Shown one piece after another: positions 1 through 7,938 of a stretch of 64,000 bases of DNA. The stretch's first letter is position 1. The number at the start of each line of letters is the position of its first letter. Source of the DNA: Pradoshia eiseniae. GTDB taxonomy: Bacteria > Bacillota > Bacilli > Bacillales > Pradoshiaceae. Under the pieces are notes generated by a model. The model searched no databases. It was not told where the DNA came from and saw only the letters and a list, made by a program, of their open reading frames with translations. The position numbers were made by a program, and so were the translations under genes. Location of the stretch: assembly GCF_002946355.1 (NCBI RefSeq), contig NZ_PKOZ01000007.1, positions 1 through 64,000 of the forward strand, written 5' to 3'.

Positions 1-83
1 GCTCCCATCTGATTCGCTCGACTTGCATGTATTAGGCACGCCGCCAGCGTTCGTCCTGAGCCAGGATCAAACTCTCCAAAAGA
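1..83 (-). rRNA. rrs: 16S ribosomal RNA, 5' end only
   Basis: The reverse strand reads GAGAGTTTGATCCTGGCTC followed by the universally conserved ACGAACGCTGGCGGC segment, which is the 5' end of bacterial 16S rRNA. The gene runs off the left edge, so only about 83 nt are present. The mature 5' end is placed a few bases before GAGAGTTTG by comparison with B. subtilis and is approximate. A 16S gene next to ygxA is the arrangement at B. subtilis rrnD. Confidence 0.97.
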
Positions 84-225
84 TGTTTGATCTAGCTATT
101 AAAAATAAAACATTGACGAGAGATATACTCTCTTGTTTAAGACTTGCTTAGCGTTTCGTTTTGTTTAGTTTTCAAAGAACAATCTTTTTCATTTTTTCTT
201 CGCCGTTGTTTTCGGCGACTTTTAT

Positions 226-254
226 ATCTTAACAAGTTTTCAAATACTTGTCAA
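226..254 (-). promoter_or_regulatory. rrn P2 promoter (sigma-A)
   Basis: On the minus strand TTGACA (249-254) is followed after exactly 17 nt by TAAGAT (226-231). It lies about 140 nt upstream of the 16S 5' end. Between promoter and 16S gene is a leader containing TTCTTTGAAAACTA, resembling the boxA-type leader of Bacillus rrn operons. Confidence 0.85.
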
Positions 255-322
255 TAACTTTTTTGAAAAAGTTTTTTTGTCGTTTTCCTCATTTTCTATC
301 GAGGTCATCAGCGACGTTTATT

Positions 323-351
323 AATATACCACCCCTATATCATTCGGTCAA
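323..351 (-). promoter_or_regulatory. rrn P1 promoter (sigma-A)
   Basis: Minus strand TTGACC (346-351), 17-nt spacer, TATATT (323-328). It forms a tandem pair with P2, as in many Bacillus rrn operons. The -35 box begins only about 10 nt after the ygxA stop codon and no terminator was seen between them, so ygxA transcripts may read into rrn. Confidence 0.75.
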
Positions 352-360
352 TATAATTTT

Positions 361-1242
361 TTAAATTTCTTTATGAATTTTATAGTAGCGGTGAAATAGC
401 TTAGCTCCCTTCGTTTCCTTCAAAACTACTTCTATGCATCCTCGGTCGATTAAATACTCTATTAAGATTCGTAAATCTTCCCCATAATAAACTAATTCCT
501 TATGGGAATATAACTCATCATAGGACCAGTATTCATCTCCCCGTTCCCCGATAATCTCCATGATATGCCCAGAACCAGATTCTGTTCTTGTGTGTATCAA
601 AAAGTCGCTGACCAAAAAAAGTAATTCAAGTCTCTGCTCTACACTTTCTTCACTATAGACTAGTTCCTCGTACAACTTATAGATATCCGGTCCAATTTGC
701 TTCACTTGATTCCAGACCGTCACTTCTGGATGATACCCTTTCTCGATTACCTCTAGTCTCGCTAAATGATGAAGCGCATGAACAATATGATTGTATGCAT
801 CAAGCATATTTCCCTGATCAAATAATTCTTTACCATCCATATAACGTCTGATTAATTTCGCAAACTCAATTCCCTTCTTGATTTTGCGTCCATAGAACGG
901 AAATTCCTCCATCTCCCTTTTCAAGGATGCTAAATAATCATTTCGGTCAAAGACAATCCTTCCATTGTAAATCCAATCAATGATTTTCCTGTTCGTTCCG
1001 AGCAGTCTCCATTCATTCAATTTCTCCTCTGTCACCACATGCAGCGCAGCTTTCTTATGTTCATAGGCATAGTGCTTAATGAAGACCGGCGGTTTATCCT
1101 GACTTTTGATAATGACAAGCAAAATAAAATCAAACGTATCCGTACTAGGACTTTCAGGTGAATGCTTTTCGATTAGCAACACACCTTGTGTCTCCGGGTT
1201 GCTTGCTCTCTCTTGATATACAGGTCTTAGGATATCTTCCAT
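361..1242 (-). CDS. ygxA: Nucleotidyltransferase-like protein YgxA
   Basis: A 293-residue protein matching the YgxA family (about 290 residues) by sequence character and position. The N-terminal part (about 1-120) has the nucleotidyltransferase-like fold signature, with beta strands GVLLIEK and DTFDFILLVI. The C-terminal part is helical. No signal peptide or membrane segment is visible, so it should be cytoplasmic. Its biochemical role is not known. As in B. subtilis it sits directly before an rrn operon on the same strand, with ygzB divergent on the other side. The ATG at 1242 has an AAAGGAG-like ribosome site. Identity is secure; function is not. Confidence 0.85.
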   Translation of the reverse strand: MEDILRPVYQERASNPETQGVLLIEKHSPESPSTDTFDFILLVIIKSQDKPPVFIKHYAYEHKKAALHVVTEEKLNEWRLLGTNRKIIDWIYNGRIVFDRNDYLASLKREMEEFPFYGRKIKKGIEFAKLIRRYMDGKELFDQGNMLDAYNHIVHALHHLARLEVIEKGYHPEVTVWNQVKQIGPDIYKLYEELVYSEESVEQRLELLFLVSDFLIHTRTESGSGHIMEIIGERGDEYWSYDELYSHKELVYYGEDLRILIEYLIDRGCIEVVLKETKGAKLFHRYYKIHKEI

Positions 1243-1390
1243 GGTTCTACTCCTTTGAAAGGTTATTTAGTCTATAGATTAATTCAACAATATTCGACAG
1301 ACTCCTGCCACTATTTTGTTTTAGATTTATGATAATGTCCTGCCGTTGGATAATATGGTATATTATAGAAGATAAAAAGGGGGAACAACT

Positions 1391-1750
1391 GTGGCTAAGT
1401 ATAGTAGCAAAATCAACAAAATCCGGACTTTCGCGCTTAGTTTAATTTTCATCGGGTTCATCATTATGTATATCGGCATTTTCTTCCGCACTTCGCCTTT
1501 ATGGATGACAATCTTTATGGTCTTAGGCCTTCTATCGATTATGGCCAGCATGGTTGTTTATTTTTGGATCGGCATGCTATCAACTAAAGCAGTGCAGGTT
1601 TCCTGTCCCAATTGCGGCAAGCACACAAAAATACTTGGCCGCGTGGACATGTGCATGTACTGCCGCGAGCCATTAACATTAGACAAGACATTGGAAGGCA
1701 AGGAATTCGATGAATCCTATAACAAGAAAAATCAAGAAACTCATTCATAA
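1391..1750 (+). CDS. ygzB: UPF0295 membrane protein YgzB
   Basis: 119 residues with two hydrophobic helices (about 13-35 and 40-62) and a C-terminal zinc-ribbon-like part, CPNCGKH...CMYC, on one side of the membrane. This is the UPF0295 architecture of B. subtilis YgzB. The start is GTG, 7 nt after AAGGGGG. It lies between perR and ygxA as in B. subtilis. A rho-independent terminator follows the stop. No function is established; the CxxC pairs suggest metal binding (inference). Confidence 0.85.
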   Translation: MAKYSSKINKIRTFALSLIFIGFIIMYIGIFFRTSPLWMTIFMVLGLLSIMASMVVYFWIGMLSTKAVQVSCPNCGKHTKILGRVDMCMYCREPLTLDKTLEGKEFDESYNKKNQETHS

Positions 1751-1754
1751 AAAA

Positions 1755-1786
1755 AGAGAAGCCGGCAAAATCGGCTTCTCTTCTCT
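1755..1786. terminator. Bidirectional terminator between ygzB and perR
   Basis: AGAGAAGCCG (1755-1764) pairs with CGGCTTCTCT (1772-1781). An A-rich run lies on one side and a T-rich run on the other, so it can serve ygzB on the plus strand and perR on the minus strand. Confidence 0.8.
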
Positions 1787-1817
1787 TATAAAGGCTCACC
1801 TAGATGGCCGCCTATAA

Positions 1818-2252
1818 TCAATGCACTTCTTTAGCCGCGCAATCGGCACAATCGCCGTAAATTTCCATACGGTGATGCGTCACCTTAAAACCTGCCACAT
1901 GCGAGGCAAGATGTTCCACCTCATCAAGGCCTGGATAGTGGAAATCAACAATCTTCCCGCATTTTTCACAAATGATATGGTAGTGATCAGAGGAAGAATA
2001 GTCAAAACGACTGGATGAATCTCCGTACGTCAATTCTTTTACCAATCCAACCTCTTTGAACACCCGCAAATTATTATAAACAGTCGCTACGCTCATATTC
2101 GGAAATTTACCTTCTAAAGCTTTGTAAATATCGTCTGCAGTTGGATGTGTATGTGATGTGATTAAATATTCCAGTATAGCATGACGTTGCGGAGTCATGC
2201 GGACACCGGTTGTTTTCAGAGTATCTAAAGCATCTTTAAGTTGGTGAGACAC
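1818..2252 (-). CDS. perR: Peroxide-responsive repressor PerR (Fur family)
   Basis: A 144-residue Fur-family regulator that closely follows B. subtilis PerR, including the winged-helix stretch [11 protein letters not shown] and [15 protein letters not shown]. The structural zinc site is present as CEKC and CADC. Regulatory-metal ligands are visible as the His in [16 protein letters not shown] and the downstream acidic residue in FHYPGLD. In the family, metal-catalysed histidine oxidation by H2O2 releases the repressor from DNA. GTG at 2252 is chosen because GGGAG lies 9 nt upstream and the N-terminus then aligns with B. subtilis; an ATG two codons earlier has poor spacing. A palindromic Per box upstream suggests autoregulation. 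Confidence 0.93.
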   Translation of the reverse strand: MSHQLKDALDTLKTTGVRMTPQRHAILEYLITSHTHPTADDIYKALEGKFPNMSVATVYNNLRVFKEVGLVKELTYGDSSSRFDYSSSDHYHIICEKCGKIVDFHYPGLDEVEHLASHVAGFKVTHHRMEIYGDCADCAAKEVH

Positions 2253-2284
2253 CGTCATGCACTCCCTTTTTATATATTCTTACT

Positions 2285-2299
2285 TTGTAATGGTTACAA
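2285..2299. promoter_or_regulatory. Per box upstream of perR
   Basis: TTGTAATGGTTACAA is a near-perfect inverted repeat that fits the PerR operator TTATAATNATTATAA at 12 of 15 positions, about 33 nt upstream of the perR start. B. subtilis perR is autoregulated, so this is the expected place for an operator. Confidence 0.6.
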
Positions 2300-2387
2300 T
2301 AAGTTTACTTGATAAAGTAGCGTATTGTCAACGTTTCTACCAACCTAGCAGGAGTAAATTATCCCTTTAGATTGAAATCTCCAATTT

Positions 2388-2939
2388 TCATTCATGCAAT
2401 GTAGGCTCTAGTCGGCCTAAACGCAGGTTTAAAAACCGCGCTGCCACGAAGAGCAAATCAGAAAGTCTGTTTAAATACGCAATCACAAGAGGGTTGACAC
2501 CTTCGCCAATGGCGATCGCTTTTCTTTCAGCCCGCCTGACAATCGTGCGTGCGACATGAAGCGATGCTCCAGCCGGATGCCCGCCTGGAAGAATAAAATT
2601 CTTAAAAGGCGGAAGCTCTTCATTAAGTTCATCAATATACGCTTCCATCTCATCAATAGACTCTTGCTTCAATACCCAACCGACCTTTTTTCCCTCCGGC
2701 GTCGCCAATTCAGCGCCAACATGGAAAAGGTCTGTTTGTATACGATGGAACGCCTCTTTCAGCTTATCTTTCCCTTCAAAATCTAAATCATACAAATGAC
2801 TAAGGGCAAGCCCTATCATTGAGTTTGCTTCATCACAGGTGCCATACGCTTCAACGCGCAGGTCAGTCTTCGAAACTCTTGTCCCGTATACAAGGGAGGT
2901 TTGTCCTTTATCGCCGGTTCTCGTATAAATTTTCATCAT
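2388..2939 (-). CDS. PduO-type ATP:cob(I)alamin adenosyltransferase
   Basis: 183 residues of the PduO/YvqK adenosyltransferase family, which transfers the adenosyl group of ATP to cob(I)alamin to make coenzyme B12. The N-terminal ATP-binding signature TRTGDKGQTSL and RVEAYGTCDEANS, the RRAER segment and the C-terminal NRLSDLLFVAAR motif are all present at full family length. It is cytoplasmic. Its start overlaps the stop of the upstream dehydrogenase gene (TGATG), so the two are translationally coupled. It is not part of the B. subtilis perR neighbourhood. No other B12 gene is nearby. Confidence 0.9.
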   Translation of the reverse strand: MMKIYTRTGDKGQTSLVYGTRVSKTDLRVEAYGTCDEANSMIGLALSHLYDLDFEGKDKLKEAFHRIQTDLFHVGAELATPEGKKVGWVLKQESIDEMEAYIDELNEELPPFKNFILPGGHPAGASLHVARTIVRRAERKAIAIGEGVNPLVIAYLNRLSDLLFVAARFLNLRLGRLEPTLHE

Positions 2940-3898
2940 CAGTACCCCTTTGTCAAATCAATTTTATTCAAATAATCCCCGTCCGCCTTGCCTGAATACA
3001 CAGCTAAATTATGTTCAAAGATGGAAAACGCCCTCGGGAGGTAATTCTCTGTGATGCTTGAGAGATGGGGGGTTATCGTTAGATTCGGATAATTCCAAAG
3101 CAGATTGTCAGCACCAAGAGGTTCCTCAGGAAATACATCAAGAGCCATATGCCCGACAAGCTCATCCTCTAGTACTCTCTTCAGGGTCTCTAGTGTCATA
3201 AGATCGCCTCTGCCAAGATTGATAAAGAGTGCATTGTTTTTCATCCGTTCGAAATGTTCATAGGTGAGAAGCTCTTTCGTCTCCGGCGTACTAGGCAAGA
3301 CTGAGACAACCATATCTGCATCAGGCAAAAGCTGATTTAATTGTTCTATCGGATGCACCTTTTTAAAGTGTTCTCCCAGATAGCGGCCGCTCCTGTTGAC
3401 GCCAACTACATTCATTTGGAATGCCCCGGCGAGACGGGCGATCTCTTCAGGAATGGCACCTGTTCCGAGGACCAAAAGTGTCTTGCCGCATAATTCTCCT
3501 ATCGGAAGCCATTTGTTCCATGTTTTATTGCTTTGGAGCTCCCTTAAATCGGCTAACCTTTTCACATGCGAAAGCATTAACCCAAGCGCGAATTCCGACA
3601 TCGGAATAGCATGTATGCCCCTGGCATTCGTCACAAGGATTCCCCTTTTCTCGATTGTCTCAATTGGCATCCTATCGATTCCCGCGGCCATTGCGCTAAT
3701 CCATTTAAGCGAAGAGGCTCGATCAATGATTTCTGGATGTAAGTCTTCTGCATATGTAATTAAGATCTCCATATCAGCGATCAGATCTTCGTCCACCTGT
3801 TCCATCTGCTTAAAAAAGTGAAATTCATGTTCACTGAACTTTTCTCTGATGGAACGCTGTATCTCTCTCGGAGGCAATAAAGAAGAGACAATTTTCAT
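2939..3898 (-). CDS. D-2-hydroxyacid dehydrogenase family protein
   Basis: About 319 residues of the D-isomer-specific 2-hydroxyacid dehydrogenase family (NAD-dependent). The Rossmann stretch LVLGTGAIPEEIA lies near residue 145; a proline replaces the usual last glycine of the motif. The catalytic arginine region INLGRGDL, the acidic EEPL region and the histidine in TPHLSS are present. The substrate cannot be told. ATG at 3898 is chosen because AGGAAGG lies just before it; an in-frame TTG upstream overlaps that ribosome site. Coupled to the downstream adenosyltransferase gene. Confidence 0.82.
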   Translation of the reverse strand: MKIVSSLLPPREIQRSIREKFSEHEFHFFKQMEQVDEDLIADMEILITYAEDLHPEIIDRASSLKWISAMAAGIDRMPIETIEKRGILVTNARGIHAIPMSEFALGLMLSHVKRLADLRELQSNKTWNKWLPIGELCGKTLLVLGTGAIPEEIARLAGAFQMNVVGVNRSGRYLGEHFKKVHPIEQLNQLLPDADMVVSVLPSTPETKELLTYEHFERMKNNALFINLGRGDLMTLETLKRVLEDELVGHMALDVFPEEPLGADNLLWNYPNLTITPHLSSITENYLPRAFSIFEHNLAVYSGKADGDYLNKIDLTKGY

Positions 3899-3968
3899 GA
3901 TACCTTCCTCCAAACATCGTTTTACTATTCCCTACTATCTATATTAAGAAACTTTGCCCACAAACACC

Positions 3969-4002
3969 AAAAAAAGGACTGCAATCATTTCACATTGCAG
4001 TC
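3969..4002 (-). terminator. Terminator downstream of the aminopeptidase gene
   Basis: GACTGCAAT (3977-3985) pairs with ATTGCAGTC (3994-4002). Read on the minus strand the hairpin is followed by a run of T. It separates the aminopeptidase gene from the hydroxyacid dehydrogenase gene. Confidence 0.75.
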
Positions 4003-4098
4003 ATCTACATTTATGTTTGGGGAGGTATTCCCTGATTTCATCTTATTCAGATTGTCCAATGTTGACTGGGAAGGGAGCCTCTATTCAATAAAAAGGGC

Positions 4099-5214
4099 TC
4101 ATTTACCGAGTAACGAATCTGGATTTAACCCCTCAAGCTCCGGCACGACAAACAGGCCATTCTTACGAATGAGACGATCGTCAAAGTAAATCTCGCCTCC
4201 GCCATATTCCTCACGCTGTATGAGTACCATATCCCAATGGACGGAAGAAACATTCCCATTATCCGCTTCCTTATAAGCCATTCCAGGCGTGAAGTGGATG
4301 CTGCCATTGATTTTCTCATCAAAGAGAATGTCTCCCATAGGATGATGAATCATCGGATTCAGCCCGAGTGCAAACTCACCGATATACCGCGCTCCCTCAT
4401 CAATATCGAAAATCTCATTGATTTTTTCTACTTGGTCTGCTTGTGCGTTAATGATCTTCCCTTCCTTGAATGTCAAACTAACATTTCGGAAGGTTGTCCC
4501 ATGATACGGGCAAGGAGTGTTATAGGTGATGGTACCATTAACGCTGTTTCGGACTGGTGCCGTATACACTTCTCCATCCGGAATATTTCGCTCTCCATAG
4601 CACATAACGGCCGGAATCCCCTTAATCGAGAATGAAAGATCGGTTCCCGGTGACACAATCCGCACTTGGTCTGTCTTTTCCATCAATTCCTTCAAAGGCA
4701 GCATAGCCTTTGCCATCTTCGCATAATCAACTGTACAGACATCAAGGAGAAAGTCTTCAAACTTGCCAGTGCTCATACCGGCTTTTTGAGCAAGTGACTT
4801 TGTCGGATAATTGAGGAGCACCCAGCGACATTTGTTAATATAATAATCGGTGACCGGCTTCATTATCTCACCATTAATACGAAAAACCTCTCCCGGGATG
4901 TCTGTCATCTCCGCATCATTCTCTTCCCCTACTATGTAAATAACCGCGTCGATGTCCTCAAATCTTTGCAGCTCCCACTTTGCCATCGTTTCATATTGTT
5001 CACGGCTGCTTTGGATGGCCCACTGCCTGTCCAATTCATCATCTTTGATTTCTATAAATGGAGAGGCGCCCAGCTCATAGGCCTCTTCAATCAGTTCGAG
5101 CATAAGCGGCTTCGTATTATGATGGCCGTGTATCATTACCTTATTCCCCTTCTCCACTTTCACAGAGTGCCGGAGGATTTGCCCGGCCAATCGCTTCAAT
5201 CGCGGATCCCTCAT
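4099..5214 (-). CDS. ampS: M29-family metallo-aminopeptidase (AmpS type)
   Basis: 371 residues, close to the usual 410 or fewer of the M29 (AmpS/AmpT) aminopeptidases, which cut N-terminal residues from peptides using two metal ions. Recognisable blocks are GERNIPDGEVYTAP, GARYIGEFALG, MGDILFDEKINGSIHFTPG and SSVHWDMV, which carry the glutamate, histidine and aspartate metal ligands. No signal peptide is present, so it should be cytosolic. It lies 27 nt downstream of bcp on the same strand. Confidence 0.88.
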   Translation of the reverse strand: MRDPRLKRLAGQILRHSVKVEKGNKVMIHGHHNTKPLMLELIEEAYELGASPFIEIKDDELDRQWAIQSSREQYETMAKWELQRFEDIDAVIYIVGEENDAEMTDIPGEVFRINGEIMKPVTDYYINKCRWVLLNYPTKSLAQKAGMSTGKFEDFLLDVCTVDYAKMAKAMLPLKELMEKTDQVRIVSPGTDLSFSIKGIPAVMCYGERNIPDGEVYTAPVRNSVNGTITYNTPCPYHGTTFRNVSLTFKEGKIINAQADQVEKINEIFDIDEGARYIGEFALGLNPMIHHPMGDILFDEKINGSIHFTPGMAYKEADNGNVSSVHWDMVLIQREEYGGGEIYFDDRLIRKNGLFVVPELEGLNPDSLLGK

Positions 5215-5241
5215 CTTCTCCTTCTCCCCCTCAATTACGTA

Positions 5242-5712
5242 TTAGGATAAATTCTCTTTAATGTAGGTTAATGCTTCTTCCACATGCCCCTTCACTTTTA
5301 CCTTGCGCCACTCCTTGACGACATCCCCCTCTTTATTAATCACAAAGGTAGAACGCTCAACACCCATATATTCCTTGCCGAAATTTTTCTTGAGCACCCA
5401 TACGCCATATGCTTCAGAGAGAGTATGCTCCGGGTCAGATAATAAGAGAAACGGCAAATCGTATTTCGCGATGAACCTGTCATGCTTTTCTTTCGGGTCC
5501 GGACTGACACCGACGATTATCGTATCAAGCTCAGCAAATGACTGATGACTCTCCCTGAAATCGCATGCCTCAGTCGTACAGCCGGGAGTCATGTCTTTCG
5601 GATAAAAGTACAACACGACGTTCTTCCCCGCAAAATCAGCCATCATCACCATCCGCCCATCGCTCGCCTCCAATTTGAAATCAGGAGCCTTCTTTCCTGC
5701 TAACGCGCTCAT
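5242..5712 (-). CDS. bcp: Thiol peroxidase Bcp / peroxiredoxin Q (YgaF)
   Basis: A 156-residue peroxiredoxin of the BCP/PrxQ group, which reduces H2O2 and organic hydroperoxides with electrons from thioredoxin. The peroxidatic cysteine C45 and resolving cysteine C50 lie in PGCTTEAC, the typical spacing of two-cysteine PrxQ enzymes. It is the orthologue by position of B. subtilis ygaF, between perR and gsaB, although three genes intervene here. Start ATG with a GAGGA ribosome site. Confidence 0.92.
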   Translation of the reverse strand: MSALAGKKAPDFKLEASDGRMVMMADFAGKNVVLYFYPKDMTPGCTTEACDFRESHQSFAELDTIIVGVSPDPKEKHDRFIAKYDLPFLLLSDPEHTLSEAYGVWVLKKNFGKEYMGVERSTFVINKEGDVVKEWRKVKVKGHVEEALTYIKENLS

Positions 5713-5752
5713 ATCTATTCCTCCTTAGATTCTGTTCTATCTATTACTATAC

Positions 5753-6169
5753 CTAATTGAGGTCATTTTTAACATTCTCAAAGTCAATGGCTGTCCGAAC
5801 GACGAATGCCGCCGGAAGCGCATAGCCAATTAACGCTTCTATAGAAGCAATCCACCGCCCGATCCCGACCGGAACCATATCTCCATATCCGACAGATAGC
5901 AAGGTCATTGTGCTGAAATAGAGGGATGATGCAAGCTTAGCAAAGAATCCTCCCATGACCGGCAGGCCATTCAAGTGAATCACTGACCCAAATTTCAAAT
6001 CCATCAAAACATACAAAAGGCCAAATCCAATCAGAAAGATAAAATAAACAGTGATGATCCAGTATAAATGCTCCAAAGAGATTCGCTCTCCTTTTTCAGT
6101 CGGAAGCAAGAGTCCCTTCAAGCTCATTCCAAGACAGATAATGACTGCCGCTATAAACGCATAGAACAA
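5753..6169 (-). CDS. Small two-pore-helix potassium channel protein
   Basis: 138 residues with hydrophobic helices at about 1-20, 35-58 and 103-125 and a pore loop carrying TLLSVGYGDMVP, a K+ selectivity-filter signature (GYG). No cytoplasmic RCK or ligand-binding domain is present, so it resembles minimal Ion_trans_2 channels of Bacillaceae. It lies 40 nt downstream of bcp, divergent from gsaB. Not part of the B. subtilis gene order. Confidence 0.82.
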   Translation of the reverse strand: MFYAFIAAVIICLGMSLKGLLLPTEKGERISLEHLYWIITVYFIFLIGFGLLYVLMDLKFGSVIHLNGLPVMGGFFAKLASSLYFSTMTLLSVGYGDMVPVGIGRWIASIEALIGYALPAAFVVRTAIDFENVKNDLN

Positions 6170-6331
6170 AAAATTCCCTCCTCAATTAGCCAGCATCCCG
6201 CTAGTAATATATACTCTCTCTTCTGCATAACTATGATTGGCTGTACAAGGCCCCGTGCTTCGTCTTATACAAATAAAGTTTGAGAATGCTACAATATACT
6301 ACATGCTTTATACATGAAGGAGGTAAGTTAA

Positions 6332-7624
6332 ATGAATCATTCACAATCTGAGAAATTGCATGCCGAAGCCCTCGAAATTATCGTTGGAGGAGTCAATTCC
6401 CCATCACGGTCATACAAGGCTGTTGGAGGAGGAGCACCTGTTTCCATGGTTAAAGCAAAAGGAGCCTACTTTTGGGATGCAGATGGCAATGAGTACATAG
6501 ATTATCTTGCCGCATATGGTCCTATTATTACTGGTCACGCGCATCCCCATATCACTAAGGCTATCACGGAAGCTGCCGAAAACGGCGTACTATATGGAAC
6601 GCCGACACCATTTGAACTGAAGTTTGCGAAAATGCTCCAGGAAGCCATTCCTTCTATGGAGAAAATTCGATTCACCAACTCCGGGACAGAATCCGTAATG
6701 ACCACGATTCGTGTTGCCAGGGCCTATACAGGAAGAGACAAAATCGTCAAATTTGCCGGTTGCTATCACGGGCATTCAGACCTTGTCTTGGTAGCAGCAG
6801 GTTCCGGACCTTCAACACTAGGCACTCCAGACTCTGCCGGCGTGCCTCAAAGCATCGCCAAAGAAGTAATCACTGTGCCATTTAATGATGTAGAGGCTTT
6901 CAGAGAAACAATGAATACATGGGGTGAAGAAGTAGCCGGTATACTAGTCGAACCAATCGTCGGCAACTTCGGTATCGTTCAGCCTCAGCCGGGATTCCTT
7001 GAAGCTGTAAATGAAATTGCCCACTCTCACGGGGCGCTCGTCATCTATGATGAAGTTATTACCGCTTTCCGTTTCATGTACGGCGGTGCACAAAATCTGT
7101 TAGGAGTTGAGCCTGACATAACAGCGGTCGGAAAAATCATTGGCGGCGGCTTGCCAATCGGTGCGTACGGAGGCAAAAAAGAAATCATGGATAAAGTTGC
7201 CCCGATGGGACCTGCCTATCAGGCTGGAACAATGGCCGGAAATCCCGCTTCCATGTTAGCTGGCATCGCTTGTCTGGAAGTATTAAAAGAGGAAGGCGTA
7301 TATGAACACCTGGACAATCTTGGCGCACGATTAGAAGAAGGCATATTAGATGCTGCCAAACGCCATCAGGTAGCGATTCAAATTAACCGTTTAAAAGGTG
7401 CCCTTACCGTGTACTTTACTGATTCCGAAGAAGAAATCGTCAATTATGCACAGGTAGAAGCAACTGATGGAGAGAAATTCGGCCGATTCTTCAAGCTTAT
7501 GCTTGAACAAGGCATCAACCTTGCCCCTTCTAAATATGAAGCCTGGTTCATAACAACTGCTCATACAGAAGAAGATATTGATAGAACGATAGAAGCTGTC
7601 AATAAGGCATTCAAATCTTTATAA
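6332..7624 (+). CDS. gsaB: Glutamate-1-semialdehyde 2,1-aminomutase (second-copy type)
   Basis: A 430-residue class-III PLP aminotransferase that converts glutamate-1-semialdehyde to 5-aminolevulinate for haem. The PLP lysine is K268 in [11 protein letters not shown]. The substrate-site region [15 protein letters not shown] is present, and the active-site acid lies in [11 protein letters not shown]. By position next to ygaF/perR it is the GsaB (HemL2) paralogue rather than the hem-operon HemL. The ribosome site GGAGG lies 7 nt before ATG. A terminator follows. Confidence 0.9.
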   Translation: MNHSQSEKLHAEALEIIVGGVNSPSRSYKAVGGGAPVSMVKAKGAYFWDADGNEYIDYLAAYGPIITGHAHPHITKAITEAAENGVLYGTPTPFELKFAKMLQEAIPSMEKIRFTNSGTESVMTTIRVARAYTGRDKIVKFAGCYHGHSDLVLVAAGSGPSTLGTPDSAGVPQSIAKEVITVPFNDVEAFRETMNTWGEEVAGILVEPIVGNFGIVQPQPGFLEAVNEIAHSHGALVIYDEVITAFRFMYGGAQNLLGVEPDITAVGKIIGGGLPIGAYGGKKEIMDKVAPMGPAYQAGTMAGNPASMLAGIACLEVLKEEGVYEHLDNLGARLEEGILDAAKRHQVAIQINRLKGALTVYFTDSEEEIVNYAQVEATDGEKFGRFFKLMLEQGINLAPSKYEAWFITTAHTEEDIDRTIEAVNKAFKSL

Positions 7625-7654
7625 ATACATTAAATTGAATAATTATACAAAAAT

Positions 7655-7684
7655 AAATCCGCTTACCATAAGCGGATTTGCTTT
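7655..7684 (+). terminator. Terminator after gsaB
   Basis: AAATCCGCTTA (7655-7665) pairs with TAAGCGGATTT (7669-7679) around a 3-nt loop, followed by a short T-containing tail. Confidence 0.7.
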
Positions 7685-7695
7685 AAAATGAATAT

Positions 7696-7709
7696 GGAAA
7701 GCGTTTACA
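7696..7709 (+). promoter_or_regulatory. Possible CcpA cre site upstream of gltB
   Basis: GGAAAGCGTTTACA matches the cre consensus TGNAANCGNTNNCA except for the first base. It lies about 26 nt before the proposed -35 box of the glutamate synthase gene. This is a motif match only. Confidence 0.4.
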
Positions 7710-7734
7710 TCTAGTTGTTTCGCTATTTGCATAT

Positions 7735-7763
7735 TTTTTACAACACGGCTTAAAATGTATAAT
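7735..7763 (+). promoter_or_regulatory. Possible sigma-A promoter of the glutamate synthase gene
   Basis: A perfect TATAAT (7758-7763) has TTTTTA 17 nt upstream, or TTTACA with a 15-nt spacer. It would give a leader of about 170 nt. The stretch 7770-7938 holds no hairpin that I can defend. Confidence 0.45.
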
Positions 7764-7938
7764 TAATTGATTTCTGAAAATTCTAATGATAATATATAGC
7801 TATTAGTCTTTTAGAAAGTTAAACCCTCATTAAGTACTCCCTTCCCAATCAGTTTCCAAGCTACAACCAATACCACAAGTTTAAGCAGGAGGTGAACTGG
7901 CAATTAAATAGGCGCAAAGCTTATCCGTTGCCTTTCTT

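Noticed and set aside
1363-1551. Minus-strand ORF opposite ygzB
   Set aside because: Mirror of the hydrophobic helices of ygzB; no start signal.
4099-4635. Plus- and minus-strand ORFs overlapping the aminopeptidase gene
   Set aside because: Shadow frames of a well-supported gene.
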